Shown here: positions 1 to 7,964 of the stretch, piece after piece
Layout of the letters: each line of letters begins with the position of its first letter
Position numbering within the stretch: position 1 is the stretch's first letter
Assembly: GCF_029946515.1 (NCBI RefSeq)
Contig: NZ_JARZHH010000002.1
Span: 124,001-188,000 of the forward strand
DNA length: 64,000 bases
From: Polyangium sp. 6x1
Lineage (GTDB): Bacteria > Myxococcota_A > Polyangia > Polyangiales > Polyangiaceae
Reading direction: 5' to 3'
The notes under the pieces: model-generated
The model's database searches: none
What the model was told of the DNA's origin: nothing
Seen by the model: the letters and a program-made list of their open reading frames with translations, nothing else
Position numbers and translations under genes: made by a program

Positions 1-1554
1 GTGCACGTTCACGGCGGGCCGGAGCAGCGCATCCCTGCCGAGATCGAACCTTTGACCTCGAACGATCGCCCGATACGCCTTGTCGAGCGCGAGCGCGCGC
101 TCGCGCGAGGGAAGGAGCAGGAAGGCGAGGTCGCGATCGCCGCCGGGCGCCGCGCGTCGCAGCTCGGACGCCGCGAGGACGCCGCCGGGGAAGAAGCGCG
201 CGAGCATCTCGTCGTTCGCGCGCAGCTCGTCGCCTCCGCCCACGCGACGCAGGTACGTGAGCACCTCGGGCTCCGCGTGTCCGAGCTCGGGCGCGTCGGG
301 CATGCCGCGCAGGTCCTGCGCGCGAAAGCCCTCCGCGCCCGGCACCTTGCGCGCGAAGGCGAACGTCTGATCGACCGTGACCCCGAGGCCGGAATGGCAG
401 CCCATGCAGAATCGGTGCTCCTCGTCGGTCGACAGCCGGAGCCGCCCCTCGGCGTCCTCGATGAAGCCCTGCAACTGCCAGCCGAACGCATTGCGCAGCC
501 CGCTCGTCGCCGACCCCGTGTACACGGGCAAGAGCCCCTCGTCTTTCTCGTCCTGCTCTTTTTCATAGGCCCGGAGCAGCGCCCATCGATCGAGCTTCAG
601 CACCTTGCGTGAATACCTGAGCTCCTTCATGCGCCGCGCGACGTACCCCGGCGCGTCCGGATCCAGGTAGCGGACCGAATGCAAAAACTCCACGCCGCGC
701 GGATAGATCCCTCGTTCGATCGGCTCGCCCGACGCGCCGCCCGCATACGTGCGCGGCAAGCGCCGCACGCGCGTCACGCCCGCGGCGAGCGCGCCGTCGC
801 CATCGAGGTCCTCCCCGAGCAGACGCTCGTCCACCGGCTCGATCGCGCGTTCGATCCGATCCGCCGGCGCGTCCGGATCCGTCGTGATCGCCGCTTCGAG
901 CAACGACAGGTTCAGCCTGTAGATCGCGCGTGACGGCGCGCCGTGCTCGTCCGTGCGAAACGCTTCGGGCAACCGGATGAACACGTCGTCCGTGCTCCCG
1001 TTCGTCGGCCAGAACGTCCCGGGAAACGGCTTGAAGCGCAGCGCGCGGAAGCCGCTCCCGTCGCGCGCGAACCCCTCGTCGTCGAAGCCGCGATCGAGAT
1101 CGAGATCCGGCACGTAGCCTTCGTACCCGCGCGCGTTCGCGAGCGCGCGCCGCAGCGGCGTGTAGTTGTCCTCGCGCACGTAGGCGAGGATCGCCTCGTC
1201 GGGCACCAGCGCGATCTCCGCGCTCCGATCGACGAACAGGTTCTCGTAGTGGTTCGTGAGGGCTGCGTCCGAGAACGCGTACGCCTCCTGCAGATGCGCG
1301 TCCGCGCGCACGTTCGGGCCGTGCGCGCTCGTGTGGCAGACCCAGCACGGGTTCGAGGCGCCGCCGGTCTTCGTGTAACAGAGCGGCGGCACCGAGGCCT
1401 CGGGGTTCTCCACGCGCCCTGCCGCCTCGCGGGCGCGCGCGAGCGGGTCGTAGAGGCCCTCGGCGGCCCGCTCCTCGTGTTGCCCACAGGAGGCCGCCAC
1501 GAGGGCCAGGACGAGCCCGCAGGCGAGCGCGAACGAGGCCTCTCGCGCCTTCAC
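1..1554 (-). CDS. Haem-motif (CXXCH) lipoprotein, 3' end beyond window
   Basis: I see an open frame of 518 codons running off the left edge. It starts with GTG, and that GTG overlaps the stop of the PhoX-like gene by 4 bases (GTGA), which suggests translational coupling. Residues 1-23 form a lipoprotein signal ending in LVAASC (Cys23). Two c-type haem motifs are visible: CWVCH at about residues 70-74 and CMGCH at about 383-387. The middle part holds no other domain I recognise. Two CXXCH motifs in an exported lipoprotein fit a dihaem cytochrome, perhaps a distant relative of the cytochrome c peroxidase/MauG group, but that assignment is inference. The likely role is periplasmic electron transfer or oxidation, possibly connected with the coupled phosphatase. 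I am confident it is a real gene because of the lipobox, the haem motifs and the coupling; its function is uncertain. Confidence 0.75.
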   Translation of the reverse strand, partial: MKAREASFALACGLVLALVAASCGQHEERAAEGLYDPLARAREAAGRVENPEASVPPLCYTKTGGASNPCWVCHTSAHGPNVRADAHLQEAYAFSDAALTNHYENLFVDRSAEIALVPDEAILAYVREDNYTPLRRALANARGYEGYVPDLDLDRGFDDEGFARDGSGFRALRFKPFPGTFWPTNGSTDDVFIRLPEAFRTDEHGAPSRAIYRLNLSLLEAAITTDPDAPADRIERAIEPVDERLLGEDLDGDGALAAGVTRVRRLPRTYAGGASGEPIERGIYPRGVEFLHSVRYLDPDAPGYVARRMKELRYSRKVLKLDRWALLRAYEKEQDEKDEGLLPVYTGSATSGLRNAFGWQLQGFIEDAEGRLRLSTDEEHRFCMGCHSGLGVTVDQTFAFARKVPGAEGFRAQDLRGMPDAPELGHAEPEVLTYLRRVGGGDELRANDEMLARFFPGGVLAASELRRAAPGGDRDLAFLLLPSRERALALDKAYRAIVRGQRFDLGRDALLRPAVNVH

Positions 1555-3782
1555 CGCGCCCCGTGTGGCCACACGCTCGGCACGTGCTCGCCCGGGTGCT
1601 GCACGCTCACGAACAGCGTGCGCATGTCCGCCGCGAGCGCCGGCCCTGTGGCCTCCGCGTCGCTCGGCAGCGCCACGATGCGGAACGCCTTGCCGAACGT
1701 CGGCGACGCGACGCCGGGCGCGCCCGCGGCGTGCGCGCGATCGAGGTCGAGGAAGTATACCGCATCGGCTCGTTCGTTCGTCGCGAAGTTCCCGTCCGTG
1801 CCGAACCACACGCCTCCCTCGCGATCGATCAGGATGTTGTCGGGGTTCGACGCATCGTACGGACCCGTAGCATTCGTGCCGGCCCAGACGCGGAAGAACG
1901 CGAACGTCGTCGACGCCGCCGGGCTCATCGCGTTCGCCTCCTGCAAGGCGAAGACGTTCCCGACCCTGTCGGGGCGCGTCACCGAGGCGAGCGCGTGCGC
2001 GGCCGGAGCGATCAACCTCCCCGCCTGATCGAGCTGCGTCTTGTGCCCGTGGTTCGTGAACGACACGTAGATCCTCGGCGTGCCGCTCGGATCACGCGGG
2101 TCGTACTCGACGTCCTCGGGCCGGTTCAGCTCCATGATCCCGACCTTCGCGCTCGCCGTGTAGAGCGCGCGGCGCACGTCGTCGTCGCTCGAAAAACCGC
2201 CGAGCCCGTTGTAGTCCATGTCGGCGAGCGCCTCGCCCACGGTCTTGCCTGGCTCGCCGAGCGCGGCCGCGTTCGGCGCGATCGCCGTGCTCGCCGTGCC
2301 GAGCTCGATCCACTGCCCGATCCCCGGCTGCGCTTCCGTCGGCGCCTCGCCCGTCGCGAGCATCGTCACGCCCGTCGTGTTGTCGAGCCCGGCGAAGTGC
2401 GCGGCGTAGACCTTCCCCTCGTCGAGCAGCGCGCGTGTCGCGGCCCGCGACATCCCGGGCGTGTACACGTGCTTCGACACGAACTTGTACACGCGACCGC
2501 CGCGCCGATCGTCCCCCGCGTAGATCACGATCGGCTCGTTCGGCAGAAGCTTCCAGCTCGCGTCGACCACGAACGTCGTGTTCTCCCACCGCGCGCGCCC
2601 CATCGCGCCGAGCTTCTTGTGCCCCACGCCCGGCGCGTGTTTCCCCTCGTATTCGTCGGGCGCTTTGCCTGGATCGATCTCCACGAGGTACCCGTAAAGA
2701 TCCTTCGCGTGGCGCGAATTTTCATCCGGCGACATCCCGAACGTGCTCGTCGGGCTCGGCTTCGTGTCGAACGTGATCGGCCCACCGGGATCGGCGCCTG
2801 CGCCGACGACGAGCTTCTGCTCGCTCGTCCAGAACACCTCCATGTCGCCATGGAAGTCCTGCACGTTCTCCTCCGCGGTGATCACAGTTCCCCACGGCGT
2901 CTGCCCGCCCGAGCAATCGGCCATGATGCCGCTCACGACGCCCCGAGGCAGCGCGTGGCCTTCGTCGTCGTGATCGACGCCGAGCGGCGTGATCCCCGAA
3001 AGGCGCGCGAGCGTCTTGCTCGTCGCGTCGTACCGAACGGCTCCGGCGTCGCGATCGACGTGCCATTTCCCGGCCGCATCCCGCGTCACGTGAAACCACG
3101 AGCCTCCGACCTGGCGCTTGGCCTCGCGCACGTACGTCGCGAGATCCGCATCCGCCCACCGGTTCGACGTCACGTCGTTCGTCAGCACCTTCTCCGCCGC
3201 GAGGAACTTTGCGAGCGTGACGTGCTGGCCCGTCGGCGCCGTCGTCGACGTCGGAGCCTCGTTCGAGATCGACTCGTGGTTCACCCAGAGCCACGCCGAC
3301 GTGCCGCTGCCGTGCCATTGCGGCGGATCGCCGGGCGTGTCGTTCCAGCGATCACCGAAGAACGCAATGTAATCGTCGTTCGCGCCGAACCGCGGCGCTC
3401 CGGGGCTCCGATCGAACGTCAGCGGATCGAGCCACGACACCACCACGTTCGGCGAGAGCCCGGCGATCGCCCGCACGTCGTCCGTCGACGCATTCGGAAG
3501 CGGGAATTCCACGCCCTCCGGCAACGTGCCTCGCGCGACCTGGTCCACGCGCGTCCTCACGTATTGGGCGAGATCTCCCGCGCCCGTCCCGAGGTCGTCC
3601 GTGAACGAGAATCCGACGACGCTCGAAAGCGGCCGCCCGCCGAGCACGCCTGCCGTCGCCGCGGAGCGCTCCGGACCCTCGCCGCCGCCCTCGCATGCGA
3701 CGAACGCGACCGCGATCAGGACGCCGGCAATCCCGAGAGCCTGGAAATGACGCTGCACCCCGTGGCCCGTTTTCCGTGTCAT
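1551..3782 (-). CDS. PhoX-family (DUF839) secreted phosphatase-like lipoprotein
   Basis: This 743-residue protein starts with a signal peptide whose lipobox is VAFVAC (Cys29), followed by a Gly/Glu-rich linker. The rest matches my knowledge of the PhoX/DUF839 beta-propeller family: a segment WLWVNHE near residue 165, GGQTPWGTVITAEEN near 295, YVSFTNHG near 575, and a C-terminal block DNILIDREGGVWFGTDGN. PhoX enzymes are Ca/Fe-dependent alkaline phosphatases that release phosphate from organic esters outside the cytoplasm. Length fits the family. An upstream GAGGAG, seven bases before the ATG, supports the start. The haem lipoprotein gene follows with a 4-base overlap. PhoX proteins are usually Tat-exported with an RR motif; here the signal is of lipoprotein type and no clear twin-arginine motif is seen, which is unusual. 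Catalytic activity is inferred from the family. Confidence 0.82.
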   Translation of the reverse strand: MTRKTGHGVQRHFQALGIAGVLIAVAFVACEGGGEGPERSAATAGVLGGRPLSSVVGFSFTDDLGTGAGDLAQYVRTRVDQVARGTLPEGVEFPLPNASTDDVRAIAGLSPNVVVSWLDPLTFDRSPGAPRFGANDDYIAFFGDRWNDTPGDPPQWHGSGTSAWLWVNHESISNEAPTSTTAPTGQHVTLAKFLAAEKVLTNDVTSNRWADADLATYVREAKRQVGGSWFHVTRDAAGKWHVDRDAGAVRYDATSKTLARLSGITPLGVDHDDEGHALPRGVVSGIMADCSGGQTPWGTVITAEENVQDFHGDMEVFWTSEQKLVVGAGADPGGPITFDTKPSPTSTFGMSPDENSRHAKDLYGYLVEIDPGKAPDEYEGKHAPGVGHKKLGAMGRARWENTTFVVDASWKLLPNEPIVIYAGDDRRGGRVYKFVSKHVYTPGMSRAATRALLDEGKVYAAHFAGLDNTTGVTMLATGEAPTEAQPGIGQWIELGTASTAIAPNAAALGEPGKTVGEALADMDYNGLGGFSSDDDVRRALYTASAKVGIMELNRPEDVEYDPRDPSGTPRIYVSFTNHGHKTQLDQAGRLIAPAAHALASVTRPDRVGNVFALQEANAMSPAASTTFAFFRVWAGTNATGPYDASNPDNILIDREGGVWFGTDGNFATNERADAVYFLDLDRAHAAGAPGVASPTFGKAFRIVALPSDAEATGPALAADMRTLFVSVQHPGEHVPSVWPHGAR

Positions 3783-4004
3783 TCGACGTCTCCTCGGGCG
3801 GCGCTCGCGAATGCGGAGCGCGCGCGCCCGAAGAGCTTGTCATTGTCGAGCTTCGGCACCAGCCGTTTCGCGGATCAGGCCGCCCGCCGTGAGAGCCACG
3901 TATCCCGATTTGAACCAGCCCGGTCAAGTCAGCCCGCAGCCGTACACCTAACCACGGGTGCCATTTCCTTGGCCCAGCTACGCGGGTGCACCTAGCGTCC
4001 GACC

Positions 4005-4763
4005 ATGCGCAGTGGGTCCGATGACGAGCGCAATGCAAGACCGGGTGGCGCGAGGCCGCCCCACCCGGCCACGGTGGTGCAGGCAAAGCGGCCGCACGCA
4101 GCCGCCGGGCTTCAGCCGCATGTCTCGGCGCGCAGGCCCCACTCCGCCACCCGCCTCCCTGCGTCCGCGCCGCACCCCGCGCAGGCACTGCAGCAAAAGG
4201 CCGGTCCCGCCGGCCCCGCGCCCCGCCCGGCGCGCCGCGGGGTCCTCCAGCGGGCGATGATTGCGTTCACGATCCACGACATCGGCTTCACGCAGTCGAG
4301 TATCTCTCCCAGGTTCACGGATGGCACGCACCTCGACGCCGTGATTGCCAACCTCAGGGCGGGGAGGGTGAATCCTGACGCTTTCCCGCCGCTCCAGATC
4401 TTCACCATCACCGATCCCTGGGACAAAAGCGTCCATACCTACTCGCTCTCGAACCGCCGGCTCTATGTGTTCAGAAAGGCGAACGTCGACGACTTCCCCC
4501 ACGCCGCGGCGTCGCTCGCCGACGTGGTCGCGTGCACCTGGCAATTCACGAACGTCACCGAGGATTTTCCGGTGGTGGACGTGAACCCTCGCAAAGACGT
4601 CGACATCTATTCAGACACTCTGCTCATCCGGTTCCGACGGGATGTCGAGAGCTGGGCGAGCGCGCTCGAGCTCAACTGGCACCCGTCGAACGAGGACACC
4701 TGGCAGGACAGGCTGCGCGACTACGTCATGGGCCGGTACAACTTCCGCCACACGCCGCCTTGA
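4005..4763 (+). CDS. Putative exported effector: Pro/Ala-rich leader plus ParB/sulfiredoxin-like domain
   Basis: This 252-residue protein has two distinct parts. Residues 1-84 are low-complexity and rich in Pro, Ala, His and Arg. They contain the pieces VVQAKRPHA, LQPHV, ALQQKAG and finally RRGVLQRA. Leaders of this VQAK...VLQRA style precede many different C-terminal domains in myxobacterial and contractile-injection-associated proteins, as far as I recall. Residues 86-252 form a compact domain with an opening IHDIGFTQSSISPRF, then FTDGTHLDAVIANL, and YSLSNRRLYVFRKA. The asparagine-arginine-arginine pattern resembles ParB/sulfiredoxin-like folds found in some toxins, where it sits in a nucleotide-binding or nuclease pocket. 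The gene stands alone on the plus strand between minus-strand genes, with no immunity gene evident. Function as a toxin or effector is inference; the two-part structure is what I see. Confidence 0.62.
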   Translation: MRSGSDDERNARPGGARPPHPATVVQAKRPHAAAGLQPHVSARRPHSATRLPASAPHPAQALQQKAGPAGPAPRPARRGVLQRAMIAFTIHDIGFTQSSISPRFTDGTHLDAVIANLRAGRVNPDAFPPLQIFTITDPWDKSVHTYSLSNRRLYVFRKANVDDFPHAAASLADVVACTWQFTNVTEDFPVVDVNPRKDVDIYSDTLLIRFRRDVESWASALELNWHPSNEDTWQDRLRDYVMGRYNFRHTPP

Positions 4764-4812
4764 TGGCTCGGGAGCGCCGCGGGGCAGCGGGTCCCAGCCG
4801 GGCCGGACCAAA

Positions 4813-6111
4813 CTACTTGCCGCCTTTCCCTTTGCGGGGCGGTATCCAGATCGGATTCCAGTTCCCGCCGGGAGAGCTCGTCAGCTTCGTCATTCCGCTC
4901 CCATCGGCCCGCACGATCCATATCTGCTGGTCCGACCCGCGGGTCACGGTCACGGCCAGGTATCGCCCGTCGGGCGACCACGCGGGCTCGGTCACTTGCC
5001 CCGCGCCCCCTGGCCCGCGCACGAATGTCTCTTTCCCGTCCTCCATGGCGACGATTCCCACGCGGGACGGCTCCTCGGGGGCGCGCAGCGCGTACGCGAT
5101 TTGCTTGCCCGTGGGCGACCAGGTCGGCTTGTCCTCGACGATCCGCGGCGCCGGCCGCATCTGCGTCATGCGCCGCGCCTCGCCGCCGGCGGACGGCATC
5201 AGCCATATGCGATCGGCGCCCTCGCGATCGCTCACGAATACGAGCACCTTGCCGTCGGGCGAATACCGCGCGCCCCATTCGTCGCGCGGCGTATTCGTCA
5301 GGCGGACGGGATCGCTCCCGTCGGGCCGCATGCGGTAGAGCTCGGCCACGCGGTCGCGGCTCGAAAGGAACACGATCGCGTCGCCTTTCGGGGAGAACGC
5401 GGGCTCGAAGTTCCCTTCGTCGTTCTTCGTGATTCGCTTGAAGCCGCTGCCGTCGCTGTTCACCCGGTAAAGATCGGAGAAATGTGCCGGATCCACCTTC
5501 CCGCCGTTCGTCTCGTAGACGACGAAGCGCCCGTCCGGCGAAAACGTGGGGAAGCGTACGCGCCCTGCCAGGGGTCCGAGGGGTTTTGGGGGGCTTCCGT
5601 CGAGGGGTTGGAGCAGGAGTTGTTGCGGCCCTTCCTCTCCTTCGACGCGGATCACGAGCAGCGCGCTGCCGTCCGGCGCGGCGGGGCCATTGTAATCGGC
5701 GTGCGGGCTCTTCGTGAGCCGCTCTTCTGCTTTGCCATCGGCGCTGATCACGTAGATCTCGCGGTTTCCATCACGCTCCGAGATGAACGCGACTTTTTCC
5801 GCGATTTTTTGCCGCTCTTCGGGGGGTATTTCGTCTCCTGCCGAGTTTTTCGGCCCCGCACCCCCCTGTTCCGTCAATTCCGACGGAATTGGTTTGTCCT
5901 TGGTTGTCGGGACATCCGGTTTGTTACCGGTTGTCAGGACAGGTGGTTTTCCCTCAATCGGTGCGGCGCTTGTACCGGTTCCCGGCATTGCATATTTTGA
6001 CGGCGATGCATTGTCCGGCTCTTTCTCTTTTTTCGTGCAGGACGTCGCCGCGAGCAGGGCGAGGAGGGCGGGCGCGAGGCAGGAAAGACGGGGCAGGGAA
6101 GAATGCGGCAT
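4813..6111 (-). CDS. TolB-like beta-propeller (PD40 repeat) lipoprotein
   Basis: The 432-residue product has a signal peptide ending in the lipobox LAATSC (Cys25). Residues 26-105 are a Pro/Lys/Gly-rich linker. From about residue 110 there are at least six blades of the PD40/WD40-like type, recognisable by repeated SPDGR, SPKGD, SPDGK, SPTGK and WSPDGRY motifs with DG(S/N) and LT/MT turns. This matches the TolB C-terminal propeller family, which acts at the outer membrane or periplasm, often as a protein-interaction platform. It lacks the N-terminal TolB domain and there are no Pal/TolQRA neighbours, so it is not a canonical TolB. It is convergent with the putative effector gene at 4005, with 49 bases between them. 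Confidence 0.8.
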   Translation of the reverse strand: MPHSSLPRLSCLAPALLALLAATSCTKKEKEPDNASPSKYAMPGTGTSAAPIEGKPPVLTTGNKPDVPTTKDKPIPSELTEQGGAGPKNSAGDEIPPEERQKIAEKVAFISERDGNREIYVISADGKAEERLTKSPHADYNGPAAPDGSALLVIRVEGEEGPQQLLLQPLDGSPPKPLGPLAGRVRFPTFSPDGRFVVYETNGGKVDPAHFSDLYRVNSDGSGFKRITKNDEGNFEPAFSPKGDAIVFLSSRDRVAELYRMRPDGSDPVRLTNTPRDEWGARYSPDGKVLVFVSDREGADRIWLMPSAGGEARRMTQMRPAPRIVEDKPTWSPTGKQIAYALRAPEEPSRVGIVAMEDGKETFVRGPGGAGQVTEPAWSPDGRYLAVTVTRGSDQQIWIVRADGSGMTKLTSSPGGNWNPIWIPPRKGKGGK

Positions 6112-6123
6112 GCGTATTGGAGA

Positions 6124-6152
6124 GGGCCCGCGGCGCGTGGGACGCCGCGGGC
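6124..6152 (-). terminator. Hairpin terminator after the amidase gene
   Basis: An 11-bp perfect inverted repeat (GGCCCGCGGCG / CGCCGCGGGCC) with a 7-base loop lies between the end of the amidase gene (6166) and the start of the TolB-like gene (6111). No T-tract follows, as is common in very GC-rich genomes, so its role as a terminator is inferred from stem strength and position. Confidence 0.6.
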
Positions 6153-6165
6153 CGTGGAGAGGGTT

Positions 6166-7782
6166 TCAGCGGATCTGCACGGCGTCGGCGATGACGTAAT
6201 AACCGGTCGTCGTCCAGCGCGAGACGGTGATGCGGTTCCAGCCGGCCGTGAAATTGTACGTGCCGAGGAGCTGCCACGAGCCGCCGCCCGTCTGCTGGTT
6301 CTTGTTCACCGTGCCGAGCTTCGTCCCGGCCGCGTCGAAGATCACGTACGGCGTCGTCGTCGACCGGTCCGAGGCCGAGGTCCACCAGGCGTAGACCTGC
6401 TTGGAAGCAGCCGCGGACAGGTAGAACTCGAAATGCGCGCCGTCGGAGACCGCCTCCGTGGGCGCGGCATAATACCCCGTGCCGTAATACCCGGCCACGT
6501 TGGTGGACGAGGTCCAGTTCGCCGAGGGCGCCACGATGCGCGCCACCGCGCTGTTGTTGTTGGCGCTGTTGCTGTCGACCGTGATGGTCGAGCCGCCGCC
6601 CGCGCCCCCGCCGACGCAGGTGTTGATGCGGTTCATGTAATCGGCCCAGGGGAAATCCGTCCCCGGGTCGTTCGCCCGGTTCACCGGATCGGGCTGGTAA
6701 TGGCCGATGATGTGCTGCCGGTCGCGGATGATGTTCTGCCGCTTCACGATGTCGCAGGAGAGCTTCGCCGACGCCGCGACCTGGCCCTCGGTCCACTGAT
6801 TCGCGCCCGCGTACGGATACCCGCCGTGCTCGATGCCGACCGAGCGCGGATTCGTGGGGAGGCCATTCCAGCTCGCGCCCACGTGGTGCGCCGTGTTCGC
6901 CTCGTCGACGAGCGCCGAGATCTCGCTGCCGCTCTCGTTGACGACGTAATGCGCGCTCGTCTTGTACGGGTTCGTCGGGTACGGCGTCGTGAGCCAGCCC
7001 CAGCAGCCCGAATACCCGCCGGCGCAGGTGTGGACGACGAGCAGCTCGGCCTTGTACCCGCTGCGGCCCGCGGTGTAGTTCGACGACGGCGCCGGACGCC
7101 ACACGGCGCCGGCATAAACGGCGTTCGCGGGCCCGGGCTTGCCCACGAACTGGGGCTTCGGGAACTTCGGCGTGGCGTCGGGGTTCGGCGCGAGGATCTC
7201 GCCGATCCCGCTGTCCTCGGCCGCTGCGATGCCCTCGCGCAGGTGGCGATAGACCTCGTCATGAACGAAATGCGCCTGCGCGTCGAGGCTCGGATGGTTG
7301 AAGTACGCCGCCACCGCGGGCGCCCACGCCCCGATGTCCGCGCGATCGAGCCCGAGCTCCTCGGCGTACGCGTCGAGCAGCGCGGCCGCGGCGCGAATGT
7401 TCGCCTCGGGCTCCGATTGGACCTCCTCCTCGCTCAGGCCCGCGAGCGACGCGCCTTTCGTGAGCGCCTCGCCGCGCAATGCCATCACGCCATACGCAGC
7501 CGGGACACCATCGAACTCGGAGGTATCACCGGGCACGTGATAAAGCTGCGTCTCGGTATACCCGATCGCCACGAGGAGCGGGGCCGGTACGGAGAACTCC
7601 TTCGCGGCAGCGTCGAAATGGGGCTGATAAGGGTGCATACCAGCGGTATGGCTGCCGGCAGCTTCACCAGGAATTTGTGTGGCGTCCCCCTCGCCGGTGC
7701 CTTCCTCGCCGCTGCAGCCGGAGAGGAGAGCGGAGGCGGAAAGCACGGGCGCGAACATCAGCAGGCAGAGCAGACGTCTCAT
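6166..7782 (-). CDS. N-acetylmuramoyl-L-alanine amidase lipoprotein with golvesin-like C-terminal domain
   Basis: I chose the ATG that begins MRRLLCLLMF, giving 538 residues with a good lipoprotein signal (lipobox LLSGC); a longer frame opens with TTG 36 codons upstream and adds only basic, non-signal sequence. Residues about 45-190 resemble a lysozyme/transglycosylase-like helical domain (VAIGYTETQLYH, AAYGVMAL, ...AAYFNHPS). Residues about 220-390 are an Amidase_2 domain: VVHTCAGGY, AHYVVNESG, NTAHHVG, SVGIEHGGY and QHIIGHYQPD supply the expected zinc His residues and catalytic region. The last 140 residues match the golvesin/xanthan-lyase type beta domain (YYGTGYYAAPT, HFEFYLSA, VYAWWT, WNRITVS, YVIADAVQI), which is probably carbohydrate- or wall-binding. 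It cleaves the lactyl-peptide bond of peptidoglycan outside the cytoplasm. It could serve in self-remodelling or in predation on other bacteria. Confidence 0.85.
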   Translation of the reverse strand: MRRLLCLLMFAPVLSASALLSGCSGEEGTGEGDATQIPGEAAGSHTAGMHPYQPHFDAAAKEFSVPAPLLVAIGYTETQLYHVPGDTSEFDGVPAAYGVMALRGEALTKGASLAGLSEEEVQSEPEANIRAAAALLDAYAEELGLDRADIGAWAPAVAAYFNHPSLDAQAHFVHDEVYRHLREGIAAAEDSGIGEILAPNPDATPKFPKPQFVGKPGPANAVYAGAVWRPAPSSNYTAGRSGYKAELLVVHTCAGGYSGCWGWLTTPYPTNPYKTSAHYVVNESGSEISALVDEANTAHHVGASWNGLPTNPRSVGIEHGGYPYAGANQWTEGQVAASAKLSCDIVKRQNIIRDRQHIIGHYQPDPVNRANDPGTDFPWADYMNRINTCVGGGAGGGSTITVDSNSANNNSAVARIVAPSANWTSSTNVAGYYGTGYYAAPTEAVSDGAHFEFYLSAAASKQVYAWWTSASDRSTTTPYVIFDAAGTKLGTVNKNQQTGGGSWQLLGTYNFTAGWNRITVSRWTTTGYYVIADAVQIR

Positions 7783-7964
7783 GGCGTGAACCCTTCTTCG
7801 TTTGCGGGGTGGGATCGTGTGCGCCTTCGGAACACGATGCCGAGGCAAAGTACGAAAATGAGGCGTACGTTGAACGGTCGCCGAGCGCAAGCGCGAGTCA
7901 ACGCTTGGCGCGCCGTGTCTGTCCGGAGCAATGATGACGCGTGGCGTAAGGCCGGAAAATCACG

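Noticed and set aside
6783-7890. Longer amidase reading frame starting at TTG 7890
   Set aside because: The extra 36 residues are basic and would bury the lipoprotein signal. The internal ATG gives a normal signal peptide.
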